Source of the DNA: UBA10438 sp044238605 | GTDB lineage: Bacteria; Bacteroidota; Ignavibacteria; Kapaibacteriales; Kapaibacteriaceae | Assembly (NCBI GenBank): GCA_044238605.1 | Contig: JBIICY010000001.1 | Span: 434,001 to 498,000 of the forward strand | Direction: 5' to 3' | Length of the DNA stretch: 64,000 bases | Shown: one piece after another, positions 53,664 through 63,126 of the stretch | How positions within the stretch are numbered: the first letter of the stretch is position 1 | Layout of the letters: each line of letters begins with the position of its first letter | The notes under the pieces: generated by a model | The model's input: the letters and a program-made list of their open reading frames with translations, nothing else | What the model was told of the DNA's origin: nothing | The model's database searches: none | Position numbers and translations under genes: made by a program

Positions 53664-56492
53664 CTAGAATCTGTACCCAAGGCCAAGCGACATGCTCATG
53701 CCACGGATGTTTGATTGAATGAGAGCACCATTTTGCTCCCACTTGAGTGCTTGATTGAGAAGATCACGTACGCTAACCTTTAGCTCCAGCGACTCGCCAA
53801 CTGTCTGTTGGATCGAGAAGTCAATCACATCCCGTGGCAGCTCGTAGACGTGCGGATTGCCCTGGAACACACCAACGAGATTTACCTGAATGATTCTGCG
53901 TCCGTAGGTGTTATACGCGAGACTAACGTTGGTACCTGTTTCTACATTGCTGTAGTAAACAGAGCCGTTAACCGAGTATGGGCTCTGTCCCCACATCGAT
54001 CTTGTATCCTTTACTCCCGCCTGTTCCACAACAATGCGTGAATCAACGATCGATGCGTTGATGGATACCGTGAACGGCATAAGCCAGTCGGCAATGCTTC
54101 CAAGGTTTTTGCGGGCTTCTATCTCTACGCCGATATTATCGGCTGGACCTGTCGCATTAGCAAAGGAGCGAACAAGCTCTGACTGCTGAGGGAACAGTGT
54201 TTCCTCGATCGCATTTTCAAATCGCTTGTAGAAACCGCTCACTGAGAGAACTTCTCCACCACCCGTGAAGTATTCAAGACGGAGATCGTAATTCTGAATG
54301 AGTGAGCGTACCAGGTTTGGATTTCCTGCAACCGTAGCCTGCTGCTGGAAGTCATAGAATTGGAAAGGGGCAAACTCACGTAGTGATGGTCGTGCAAGGG
54401 TCTGCGAAGCTGAAGCACGGATGTTGAAGTCCTTCATCGGACGTAGAATCAGGTTAAACGCAGGAAGAATGTCTACGAGATCCTGATTCACATTCACACG
54501 ATTGTCTGTTACATCGTATGAATTCAGCTTCTGAATGTTCTTCTCGATACGTGCACCCGTGATAATGCGCGTCTCCATGCCTCCAAGGGTAAACGGCAAG
54601 TCGATCATCGCATACCCAGCAAGAAGATGTTCCTGAGCATCATACTGATCGCTGAGTTTTGAGTCTTCTGAGTAGCTCAACCGACCTTTTTCAACACTGT
54701 AGTTGGAATCGGCAAAGAATACGCCAAGGTTAGGCAGACTGTTGTTGTCAGGTATGAATAGTCTGTCTGTGATGTCGTTTTCAAGACCCTGTACAATCGT
54801 CAGCGAGCGAGCGTTGAACCTGCGTGAGCGGTTTTCGAGCAAGCCCCCTACCTTCACCTTGATATCGGTGGTGACAGGGATAGTGAGATTGAGCCCGGAT
54901 GTAACAGCATTGTCGACAAGATTTGAGAAGAACCGTCCAGCACGCGAGCCAGCGCCCTGCGGAGAGAGATCGAATGCTGCGAAGTATGGCTGGCCTACAT
55001 CAGATGCATTCCGCAGGAACTGCAGACGTTTAAAGTCTGGCTCTTCACGAGTCGAGCGTGAATACCCTACTCGCCAGTCGATAAGTGCATTGGCAAGATC
55101 TGTAAGTGTATGCTCACCATTAACCGTTCCGCTGTACAGCGACTTTTCTACATACTGGAACGAGAAGAGTTTCTGTGCCTGTGACTGGGCGAAGTTTTCA
55201 CCCGTGAGGTAGACGTTTTCGAAATCGGCTGTGCGGTTGTAGGTATTCTTGAAACCGATACGCGAAGTAGAACCGAGTCGGTACGCTACGTTGAACAATC
55301 CGCCAAACGACGTGCTGCGGGAAGACTGCTGTCCTGTGTAGCGAAACAGATAGTCGTTCGGATTAGATAGGATACCACTCCGGACAATCTCATTGTTCTG
55401 CCATGAGTTGCCGTAATTACCAGAGGCAACGATGCCGATTTCATCTTCGTTTTCAAGAGTAACTACATCTGAGTATGTCACAGACATGCTACCGTTTGGC
55501 GTTACGGTCTCGGCAGATGTATTCCATAGATTGTTGTTAAACGAGCGTCCAATTCCATCAAGGCGCGCAATTGCGTCTGCGTTGCCCGAGCGCACGTCGC
55601 GCAGAAGCTGATTCATACCTAACCGGTCCGAAGGCACTGCCGCTGGCATATTGCGAGAGGAAGCTCCCATCGCAAGCGCATCACCGCTGGCACCTGCAGA
55701 TGTATAGTAGCCGCCGTTCTTAAATGTGACGTAGTTGTTGTATCCCTGTGATGCAGATACCTTTACACCGCGCTTGCTTGGAAAGTCGATCGTGTTGAGT
55801 TGGACCAGTCCGCCGGCAAAGTTTCCTGGGAGATCAGGTGTAAACGACTTTAGAATGTTGGCGTTCTCGAGCAGGTCGCTCGGAAACATGTCAAAGGCAA
55901 ATGCCTTCTTGTCTGGTTCGGTTGATGTAAGCGCAGCACCGTTCAGCGTGGTATTGCTGTAGCGGTCACTCACACCACGCACATAGATGAACTTGCCTTC
56001 TACAAGTGTAACGCCCGATACGCGCTTTAGCGACTGACCAGCGTCACTGTCTGGCATCTTCGAAATCTCTTCGCGTCCGATACCATCACTTACCTGCGCT
56101 GCATTCTTACGCTGCGTCAGCAGAGCACCTGCATTATCAGTGACCTTTGCTGCTTCTACCACAACTTCTGTTCCGAGCTCCTTTGATGCGCTCAGCACAA
56201 TGTTGAAAGTTGTTGGAGTATTATCAGAAACAACGATGCCGTCAAAGGTTGTAGTCTGGTACCCAACGTAGGACACCTTTATCGAGTATGTTCCGGCAGG
56301 AACTTTCTTGATGCGGTACGTTCCCTTGGTATCGGAATACGCCCCCTTTTTCAAGGCCGTAAGGCTTATCGTTGCACCGCGCAGGAGATCTCCCGACTCC
56401 GCGGATGTAACTTTGCCTTCGATAGAGCCAGTCTGTGCGAGCGCAACCGTTGCACTCAGGCAGATGGCAAGTGAGAACAAGATGTATTTCAT
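53664..56492 (-). CDS. TonB-dependent outer-membrane receptor with carboxypeptidase-like N-terminal domain
   Basis: 942 residues from the ATG starting MKYILFSLAICLSATVALAQ. An N-terminal carboxypeptidase-regulatory-like domain (GSIEGKVTSAESGDLLRGATISL to YSIKVSYVGYQTTTFDGIVV) precedes a plug domain (VSDGIGREEISKMPDSDAGQSLKRVSGVTLVEGKFIYVRGVSDRYSNTTLNGA, abbreviated here by ends) and a beta-barrel ending SMSLGLGYRF. It imports a ligand with energy from TonB. The ligand is unknown. No SusD-like lipoprotein follows; a T9SS beta-helix protein takes that place. Confidence 0.93.
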   Translation of the reverse strand: MKYILFSLAICLSATVALAQTGSIEGKVTSAESGDLLRGATISLTALKKGAYSDTKGTYRIKKVPAGTYSIKVSYVGYQTTTFDGIVVSDNTPTTFNIVLSASKELGTEVVVEAAKVTDNAGALLTQRKNAAQVSDGIGREEISKMPDSDAGQSLKRVSGVTLVEGKFIYVRGVSDRYSNTTLNGAALTSTEPDKKAFAFDMFPSDLLENANILKSFTPDLPGNFAGGLVQLNTIDFPSKRGVKVSASQGYNNYVTFKNGGYYTSAGASGDALAMGASSRNMPAAVPSDRLGMNQLLRDVRSGNADAIARLDGIGRSFNNNLWNTSAETVTPNGSMSVTYSDVVTLENEDEIGIVASGNYGNSWQNNEIVRSGILSNPNDYLFRYTGQQSSRSTSFGGLFNVAYRLGSTSRIGFKNTYNRTADFENVYLTGENFAQSQAQKLFSFQYVEKSLYSGTVNGEHTLTDLANALIDWRVGYSRSTREEPDFKRLQFLRNASDVGQPYFAAFDLSPQGAGSRAGRFFSNLVDNAVTSGLNLTIPVTTDIKVKVGGLLENRSRRFNARSLTIVQGLENDITDRLFIPDNNSLPNLGVFFADSNYSVEKGRLSYSEDSKLSDQYDAQEHLLAGYAMIDLPFTLGGMETRIITGARIEKNIQKLNSYDVTDNRVNVNQDLVDILPAFNLILRPMKDFNIRASASQTLARPSLREFAPFQFYDFQQQATVAGNPNLVRSLIQNYDLRLEYFTGGGEVLSVSGFYKRFENAIEETLFPQQSELVRSFANATGPADNIGVEIEARKNLGSIADWLMPFTVSINASIVDSRIVVEQAGVKDTRSMWGQSPYSVNGSVYYSNVETGTNVSLAYNTYGRRIIQVNLVGVFQGNPHVYELPRDVIDFSIQQTVGESLELKVSVRDLLNQALKWEQNGALIQSNIRGMSMSLGLGYRF

Positions 56493-56532
56493 AGGCTTTT
56501 GGACGAACACAGTGAACGAGAACAGAACGAAC

Positions 56533-57582
56533 GTGCGCGAAACTATCTGGGGGCTGTTAGGTGGGTGTAAACAGCACGTTACCAACAGGAAACACTGGCT
56601 AACGCTATGTTTCCTTCTCGTAACATTGATATCTGTACAGGCCCAGACCCGCATTCAGAAGGTGATGATAGGGGGCATGCAGTACGATTCTTCGGATGCA
56701 TCGATCTCTCCGGGTAAGATCGAGACGGGGCTTACGATTGCCCTGGAAGCCACGAAGAAGTACAAGCTTATCCCGAACGATGTACGCGACTCACTGCTTC
56801 GGCTTCGGCCCGATACACTGTCGGTGCTTATGGCGGCCGACTACATAAAGGCAGAGTTGATTGTGTTCTGCAATGTTGGACGTATCGGCAACCTCGTCCG
56901 CTCGGAGGTTATCGTTCTTGGCGGAGACGGATTCATCATCAATCTTCGAGGCGTTGGCTACGGAGTAACATCGATCGAGCGCGACAGCACACATGAGATC
57001 ATTACCGATCCTGCAGTTCTTAGTTCGCTGCAGCGCGCACTCTGTGTGGCATTTAATGATTCAGCCCTGTATGCAAATGCTGATTCCGTTTTGCAGGTTC
57101 GGCCAACGGTGCTCGCGGCAGTTGGCGGCATCGAGTTCAAAGAGCCTTCGAAAGATCTGGGTGTATGGTCGCTGTTCAAAGAAAAGGTGCCGGCTTCCTA
57201 CGATGCCGCACAGCACATCGCGGAGGCTTTGCGTGGACGCGACGATATCACGCTGATTGATCTTGATACGCGCGACTCTATCCTGGCAAAGGCCCGATTG
57301 TTTATGGTGGAGAACTACAATGCAAGTACAGCAACAGAACTGAACGTTCTCTCAGCTTTTGAAGTAACGCATCTTATCACCGGCTCCATAGAGCGTATCC
57401 GCGGTGGTGCAATCTGCACGATTGCCTATGAGGAAATCACAGCTCAGAAAACACTCAAGAGAATCAAACGCGCTGAAAGCGTAATCAATGTTGATTCAAA
57501 GGCAGCGTTGAAAGATGGTATGCGCGATGCACTGAAGAAGATCTTCGGAGAGATCAACGACTCAGTGGAACCGTCGCGGTAA
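56533..57582 (+). CDS. Secreted CsgG/TolB-N-like hypothetical protein
   Basis: 349 residues if the in-frame GTG at 56533 is used; no ATG lies directly before the signal-like segment HWLTLCFLLVTLISVQAQ, so the start is uncertain (an ATG at 56479 would overlap the divergent TonB gene start). The mature chain has two similar halves: KIETGLTIALEATKKYKLI...VRD and QHIAEALRGRDDITLIDLDTRD, each followed by a membership-like strand (LIVFCNVGRI, HLITGSIERI). This is the layout of CsgG/LpoB/TolB-N-like periplasmic domains. Function unknown. Its last 29 bases overlap the convergent giant gene. Confidence 0.6.
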   Translation: MRETIWGLLGGCKQHVTNRKHWLTLCFLLVTLISVQAQTRIQKVMIGGMQYDSSDASISPGKIETGLTIALEATKKYKLIPNDVRDSLLRLRPDTLSVLMAADYIKAELIVFCNVGRIGNLVRSEVIVLGGDGFIINLRGVGYGVTSIERDSTHEIITDPAVLSSLQRALCVAFNDSALYANADSVLQVRPTVLAAVGGIEFKEPSKDLGVWSLFKEKVPASYDAAQHIAEALRGRDDITLIDLDTRDSILAKARLFMVENYNASTATELNVLSAFEVTHLITGSIERIRGGAICTIAYEEITAQKTLKRIKRAESVINVDSKAALKDGMRDALKKIFGEINDSVEPSR

Positions 57583-60500
57583 GAACACCGCCAGACTGTG
57601 ATACAAGCCGGATAACATAAACGCCGTCGGCTAGATCAGTCATGTCCACCCGTATCGTGCTTGCCCCTTGCTGAATGTTTCCAACCGTTACCGAGCGAAC
57701 GATCTGCCCAAGGCTGTTAACAATGTCAATGATGGCCACATCAAGGCTCTGGCTCTGCGAATGGATGCTAAGTGCGTCCCGCACCGGCAGAGGTGGGTTT
57801 AGTCTAAAAATGGTCCGCTGTGAGTAATTGATCCAGAACCTCGGGCCGCATGCATCGATGATCACATACCCGTCATCATCGGTAAAGGTAAGGGGCTCAT
57901 AGGCCGTGGCAAACATGCCCTTGATATCAAGCGGAGTGCTATCGGGAATTGCTGCATGAGCTGTAGCAAACATCACAGCCAAGACACCTGGCTTACCAAA
58001 TTGTGCGCCCGTTGGATATGCCGTAAATGAGACCTGCGTAGGCTGAATCTTCGCTACGACCCGTGCATCTGGCGCACTGCCCGAAAAGACAGAGTCAACA
58101 GTGAGGTTGAGCTGCGAGAACCCTACAGACCACATGATACTGTCGGGCTGAGCATCCTTGATGTCGCTGTCGAGATGTACCGGAATCTCGACAATTGCCT
58201 CGGGACCCACCTTGTACTCGTCAACACGAAGTTTCACATCATACGTCACCGGCACGCGCGGTGATTTTGCAGAGCCCACCAATGAGGTGGTTGTTGTGCT
58301 GGTGCATGTAGGACCACTCACTACCTGCGCCTCGATGAACACCTGCGCAGAGTCCTGCCCAGGCACGATCGGTGCATACTCGGCATCAACGGTTATAGAC
58401 TCTCCACTAGCGAGTGTACGTCCCATCAGCGGCGTAAGAAGCGTCCAATGCGGCCGCACCTGCTGTACGCGTACGTTGCGAATAAACAGGTCGTACATCG
58501 ATGGATTACTTACGGTGATCGTACCCGAAGAAACTTCTCCCTTTAGAATCTCCGGCAGAACTAGTGGATCTGGATTGACAACGATCTTTGGTACATCTCC
58601 GATGTCGATCATTGCCGTCACAGTATCTACATCATTACAGAGGCGGTCCTGCAAGTAGAACTGTCCGTAACTCACCTTGTTTACAGGCAACAGCGACGGT
58701 TGAATATCAACGAAGATCGTTGCCTTTCCGCCCGGTCCAAGATTTACGGTCTTTGGCGTAACGGTAAATCCTAACGGCGCCCGTGTGTCGCTGATATCAA
58801 CAACTGTAGATACCGACCCATTGTTCTGAATTGTAAACTCTTTGCGAATGAGTGGACTGCACGGTAATGCAGAAGCAGCATCGAGCAGTTTGGGCGTAAC
58901 AACCAGCTGGACATTATCAACAACGCCCTCTAAGTTCACCGTTGCATCTCCACCATCTACATCTGTATCGACCTGCATTGTTGCAGTAGATCTACCAAAC
59001 GCTGAAGGTGTAAATGCCACATCGATCGCTATTGGCTTACCCGGATCAACCACAAATGGTGTTGGCGGACCCACGATCCTGAACGGGGCTCCCTGCTCCA
59101 CGATCGACGCCGAGAATACCCGAACTGGACGGTTGCCTCGTACTTCTACGAGCACCTGCTTTGTAGACTCGGTCGGCTTGCATTCTACAAGCCAGTTTAG
59201 CGCTCCCGGACCGATACCGACATCTGCGTTCAAGGCACGGAAGTATATCTGCGATGATTCACGCGCAACACACGTAGTAGAAGCCGTTACTTCGATGCTG
59301 CCACTGTAGGTTGCCGGAGTAGGAGAACTCCAATTGAGATCAACAACGATGCTGTCTCCTTTACGAAGCTTTACAGGCAACGATGGTAGTAAATAGGTAA
59401 GATTCTGTGGTAGCGGAGAAATTCGAATCGATGTGATCATTGCACTGTCGCCAGTGCGGAGCTTGATAACGCAACGGCCGGACAACGGAACGCTAACATC
59501 GGCAGAGTCGGCAATACGACTCGGCGTGATTGTTACCTCGATGTTCTCCACTGTACCCTTCACAATAACGAGGTGTGTAGAGTCGCACGGAGAAATGCGC
59601 ACATAGATTGTATCAACAAAAGCCCCTTGCTTGCTCGCTGTAAATGTCATTGGGATCTGGCGGACCTGTCCGGCAGATAGAGAGATTTTACCCTGCGGTA
59701 TTCCAGTGATGTTCGCACTGGTTGTCCAAGCATTTACATCAACTACGTTTGTACCGATGTTGGTGATGTTAATGTTTCGCTCCACCACTGCTCCAACGCA
59801 CACAGACCCGATATCGATCGTGCGTGGACTGATGGTAACCGACGGTTGATCGGTTACTCCGCGAAGTGTGATAGTCCAAGGATTCTTGGAGCCCCGTGCT
59901 TTCGTTAGGTCATTGTGCTGAATCGTCAATGATGAATTGTCCTTGCCCGTTCCGCTTCTGTATAGCACTAGCAGCGTGTCACGTCCGCCTATCGGAACAA
60001 CCCACGGTATTCCCGTACGGCCGCTCTTCATTCCCATGAACGTAAACGCCGTCGATGCATTCATGTCAATGGAAATAGCACCGATGTTTAGCGGCGCATT
60101 GCCAGTGTTTAACACTGGTATCTCTATCGTATCGGCGCCACCGCAACCTGTCTGAGTGTATGCGTTGGGAATCGATGTAAAAATCGGAGACACTCCATAG
60201 ACGCGAACAGTGATCACTGTGTCGCGCTGACATGGTCCCAGGCGGACTCGAAACTTTGCCTGAGTCCAACCTGTATCTCGTGGATTTGCAGTGATGTAGG
60301 TGAGTGTACCGTCTGTTCTCACGACTGCAGGCATCTGTGCAACAGTCAGTGATATTGTTGTATCGCCGCTTATGCGTGTGATACTGACGATTGACTCTAG
60401 TGCAGTGGATGCCGAAGACCGCCACACGGATGATCTTGATGTTGGGACTCCAACAGGTGCATTGAAGGCAATGAGTGTATCCACAGGGTTAGCTGTGCGT

Positions 60501-61801
60501 TGACGTCCACTACCTTCGAGTTCTACTACAAGTACTGTGTCTGGCTGCTGAAATGATGCAACGATAGTGGCAGAGTGCGGACCCTGAGAATTCGGACGGT
60601 ACTCAACGATCACGCCTATTGAATCACACGAGGATATCGTAGCACCTATTGGCGCGTTAACGATTCTGAACTGGGCAGCATCGACGCCATTGAGAACAAC
60701 AGACCATGGCGATGAAAACCAGTTGCGGTTTCGAAACCGTACGGTATCGCGTACAACACTGTCCGGACATACTCCTGTGAACTTCACCAGTGTTTTATTC
60801 TGGGTGCGCAGCGCCGGTGCTGTTCTGAAGATTCCATCACCAACTACCCAGCCATTGTTGTCATCGATAAAGAAGATGTCATCTGTGCCAGCCCCGTCAA
60901 GTCCGCATATTCTTGGCTGCCACGTCTGCCCTGCATTCGATGTGTAATAGACAGCTGCTGCCCATCCGGCGGCCCAGCCACGCTGAGTATCGTGCAGGAA
61001 TGTTCCAAACATATCCTCGCCGGTCTGAAAGTCTCGCCAGGTTGCTCCCAAGTCCGTACTAAACCGCATTCCGTCTGTTGGGCCTGCCAATGAGCCGCAT
61101 CTTCTACCAGAATTGGGAACAAGAACTGAATTGTTGAACATGGCAAGCTCTTCGTGCCATGGGGCATTGGTGCCAGTGTAGTTCAGAATATCCCACGTGG
61201 TACCGTTATCCTGAGATCGGAATAGCGTTCCGCTGCCAATAGCATATAGCGTGTTGGCAGGCATGGAAGCATCCCAGTAGGGATCTGACATTACGGAACG
61301 GGGCTCGGGGTGCACAAAGGTTGTAAACGTAGCGCCACCGTCTACGGTGCGGAGAAACGTGCTTGTTCCGCAGCCCCCTCCCACAAACCAACCTTCAGCT
61401 GCGTTTTTGAACCAGCCGCCCCATACCACGGGCGATCCCGGAGGCTTGATATTGGTCCACGTCTTGCCGCCGTCTACGGACTTGTACATGCCGCCCGGAC
61501 CCGAGCAGTATCCAACATTCTGATCAAGAAACTGGATGTACTCTAAGTGACAAGCACCGAGTGCAGGATCAACCTTGGTTCCTTGCCACGTGGCACCGCC
61601 ATCGGTAGTGCGTACAACGTATCCACCGTTTTGATCGCACGCCCAGCCATAGTTTGAATTTCCGGGCAAAAAGAAGATATCGAGGTAATAGCCGGTGTTG
61701 TACGGGCTAGGAAGCGCCACTTTCTGCCAACGCTGCGCAGTTTGCCCATAGGCACATGCCACAACAAAAAGAAAGGCAATAATGGTTGATAGCCGCTTCA
61801 T
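57554..61801 (-). CDS. Giant T9SS surface protein with Asp-box (BNR/YCF48-like) propeller and ASH-like repeats
   Basis: 1415 residues. Signal peptide MKRLSTIIAFLFVVACAYGQ. Residues ~25-330 contain at least six Asp-box motifs (TTDGGATW, SVDGGKTW, TVDGGATF, SQDNGTTW, STDLGATW, TSNAGQTW) of a sialidase/YCF48-like propeller. Then about 900 residues of ASH or choice-of-anchor-like Ig modules (for example ARFRIV...CDSIGVIVEYRPNSQGPHSATI), then a cohesin-like stretch (VPVTYDVKLRVDEYKVGPEAIVEIPVHL) and a C-terminal sorting domain (LSIHSQSQSLDVAIIDIVNS to LTATVPLSR). No catalytic site recognised; likely an adhesive or scaffold protein. Confidence 0.85.
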   Translation of the reverse strand: MKRLSTIIAFLFVVACAYGQTAQRWQKVALPSPYNTGYYLDIFFLPGNSNYGWACDQNGGYVVRTTDGGATWQGTKVDPALGACHLEYIQFLDQNVGYCSGPGGMYKSVDGGKTWTNIKPPGSPVVWGGWFKNAAEGWFVGGGCGTSTFLRTVDGGATFTTFVHPEPRSVMSDPYWDASMPANTLYAIGSGTLFRSQDNGTTWDILNYTGTNAPWHEELAMFNNSVLVPNSGRRCGSLAGPTDGMRFSTDLGATWRDFQTGEDMFGTFLHDTQRGWAAGWAAAVYYTSNAGQTWQPRICGLDGAGTDDIFFIDDNNGWVVGDGIFRTAPALRTQNKTLVKFTGVCPDSVVRDTVRFRNRNWFSSPWSVVLNGVDAAQFRIVNAPIGATISSCDSIGVIVEYRPNSQGPHSATIVASFQQPDTVLVVELEGSGRQRTANPVDTLIAFNAPVGVPTSRSSVWRSSASTALESIVSITRISGDTTISLTVAQMPAVVRTDGTLTYITANPRDTGWTQAKFRVRLGPCQRDTVITVRVYGVSPIFTSIPNAYTQTGCGGADTIEIPVLNTGNAPLNIGAISIDMNASTAFTFMGMKSGRTGIPWVVPIGGRDTLLVLYRSGTGKDNSSLTIQHNDLTKARGSKNPWTITLRGVTDQPSVTISPRTIDIGSVCVGAVVERNINITNIGTNVVDVNAWTTSANITGIPQGKISLSAGQVRQIPMTFTASKQGAFVDTIYVRISPCDSTHLVIVKGTVENIEVTITPSRIADSADVSVPLSGRCVIKLRTGDSAMITSIRISPLPQNLTYLLPSLPVKLRKGDSIVVDLNWSSPTPATYSGSIEVTASTTCVARESSQIYFRALNADVGIGPGALNWLVECKPTESTKQVLVEVRGNRPVRVFSASIVEQGAPFRIVGPPTPFVVDPGKPIAIDVAFTPSAFGRSTATMQVDTDVDGGDATVNLEGVVDNVQLVVTPKLLDAASALPCSPLIRKEFTIQNNGSVSTVVDISDTRAPLGFTVTPKTVNLGPGGKATIFVDIQPSLLPVNKVSYGQFYLQDRLCNDVDTVTAMIDIGDVPKIVVNPDPLVLPEILKGEVSSGTITVSNPSMYDLFIRNVRVQQVRPHWTLLTPLMGRTLASGESITVDAEYAPIVPGQDSAQVFIEAQVVSGPTCTSTTTTSLVGSAKSPRVPVTYDVKLRVDEYKVGPEAIVEIPVHLDSDIKDAQPDSIMWSVGFSQLNLTVDSVFSGSAPDARVVAKIQPTQVSFTAYPTGAQFGKPGVLAVMFATAHAAIPDSTPLDIKGMFATAYEPLTFTDDDGYVIIDACGPRFWINYSQRTIFRLNPPLPVRDALSIHSQSQSLDVAIIDIVNSLGQIVRSVTVGNIQQGASTIRVDMTDLADGVYVIRLVSQSGGVLTATVPLSR

Positions 61802-61848
61802 GAACGCATGGGGCTAACATAGGAAATATGCCGAGAAGTTCTGGCGCT

Positions 61849-63117
61849 TTATCGAAGAAACGTGTCTTCCCGAGCAGGACTCGTAGAAACCCAGCGAATC
61901 TGTGTTTCAAGAAGTCGCTCGAGCTCTTCAACATAGTGTTGAGCGGCAGGGGGCAGGTTGCCAAACGAGTGAATGCCATCCAGGGAGCACTTCCAACCCG
62001 GATATGTTTGATAGACACATTCTACACGAGATAGCGTTGCCACATCTGCCGGGAAGGACTTTACGGGTTTACCGTCCACGAGATACCCAGTGCAAACACT
62101 AATCTCATCAAGAACACCAAGCACATCAAGCTTCGTGAGTGCAATCTCGGAGATGCCGTTTATCATGATCGAGTACCGAAGCGCTGGAATATCCAGCCAG
62201 CCGCATCTGCGCTTACGTCCAGTTGTGGCACCAAACTCATGACCCTCCGTGCGAAGCAGCTCACCAATCTCATCATTGAGTTCTGTTGGGAACGGACCAT
62301 TTCCAACACGGGTGCTATATGCTTTTACCACGCCCATAACGGACGTAATCGCCGTTGGTGGTATTCCCAGCCCCGTGCAGGCCCCGCCTGATGTTGGATT
62401 TGAGCTTGTAACAAACGGATATGTACCATGATCAAGGTCAAGGAGAGCCCCTTGAGCTCCTTCAGCTAGAATGCGCTTTCCGTCCTTCAATGCCGCATTG
62501 AGCAGCGTCGTGGTATCGGTGATATACGGATCGATGCGTGTATCGAATTCGACGTACTCGTCGATCATTGCATCTACATCGATCGGCTCAGCGCCGTACA
62601 ATGCTCGAAGCAGCTGGTTCTTTTCTTCAAGGTTGTGTCGGATCTTCTCGCGCAGAATATCGCGGTCGAGCAGGTCTACGATGCGGATACCGGTACGTAG
62701 TGCTTTGTCGTAATACGCAGGACCAATTCCACGACCTGTGGTGCCAATCGACCCCGCCTGCTTTTCACGAGCAGCGTCTAGCTGCTTGTGATACGGCATA
62801 ATCAAATGGGCTTTGTGCGAGATATGTAGACGTCCCTCAACAGAGATACCCATGCGCTCAAGCATTTCGATCTCTTCCATGAGTGCAGCTGGATCGATAA
62901 CAACGCCGTTACCGATCACGCACGTGGTGTCGGGGTGAAGAATACCAGATGGGATAAGGTGCAGAACATACTTCTTACCATCGAACACGATGGTGTGGCC
63001 GGCATTGGCACCGCCTTGATAGCGCGCAACAATGTCTGCCTCTTCCGAGAGCATGTCTACAATTTTGCCCTTCCCCTCATCGCCCCATTGAGCGCCGACA
63101 ATGATGGAAACACTCAT
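61849..63117 (-). CDS. purA: Adenylosuccinate synthetase
   Basis: 422 residues, the usual length. It joins IMP and aspartate using GTP in AMP synthesis. Landmarks: VGAQWGDEGKGKIVD at the N-terminus with the catalytic Asp and P-loop, GNGVVIDPAALMEE, GTTGRGIGPAYYDKALR, EGAQGALLDLDHGTYPFVTSSNPTSGG and GATTGRKRRCGWLD. It lies nine bases after secF on the same strand. The ~45-base gap to the giant gene shows nothing further. Confidence 0.97.
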   Translation of the reverse strand: MSVSIIVGAQWGDEGKGKIVDMLSEEADIVARYQGGANAGHTIVFDGKKYVLHLIPSGILHPDTTCVIGNGVVIDPAALMEEIEMLERMGISVEGRLHISHKAHLIMPYHKQLDAAREKQAGSIGTTGRGIGPAYYDKALRTGIRIVDLLDRDILREKIRHNLEEKNQLLRALYGAEPIDVDAMIDEYVEFDTRIDPYITDTTTLLNAALKDGKRILAEGAQGALLDLDHGTYPFVTSSNPTSGGACTGLGIPPTAITSVMGVVKAYSTRVGNGPFPTELNDEIGELLRTEGHEFGATTGRKRRCGWLDIPALRYSIMINGISEIALTKLDVLGVLDEISVCTGYLVDGKPVKSFPADVATLSRVECVYQTYPGWKCSLDGIHSFGNLPPAAQHYVEELERLLETQIRWVSTSPAREDTFLR

Positions 63118-63126
63118 GGAGGGGGC

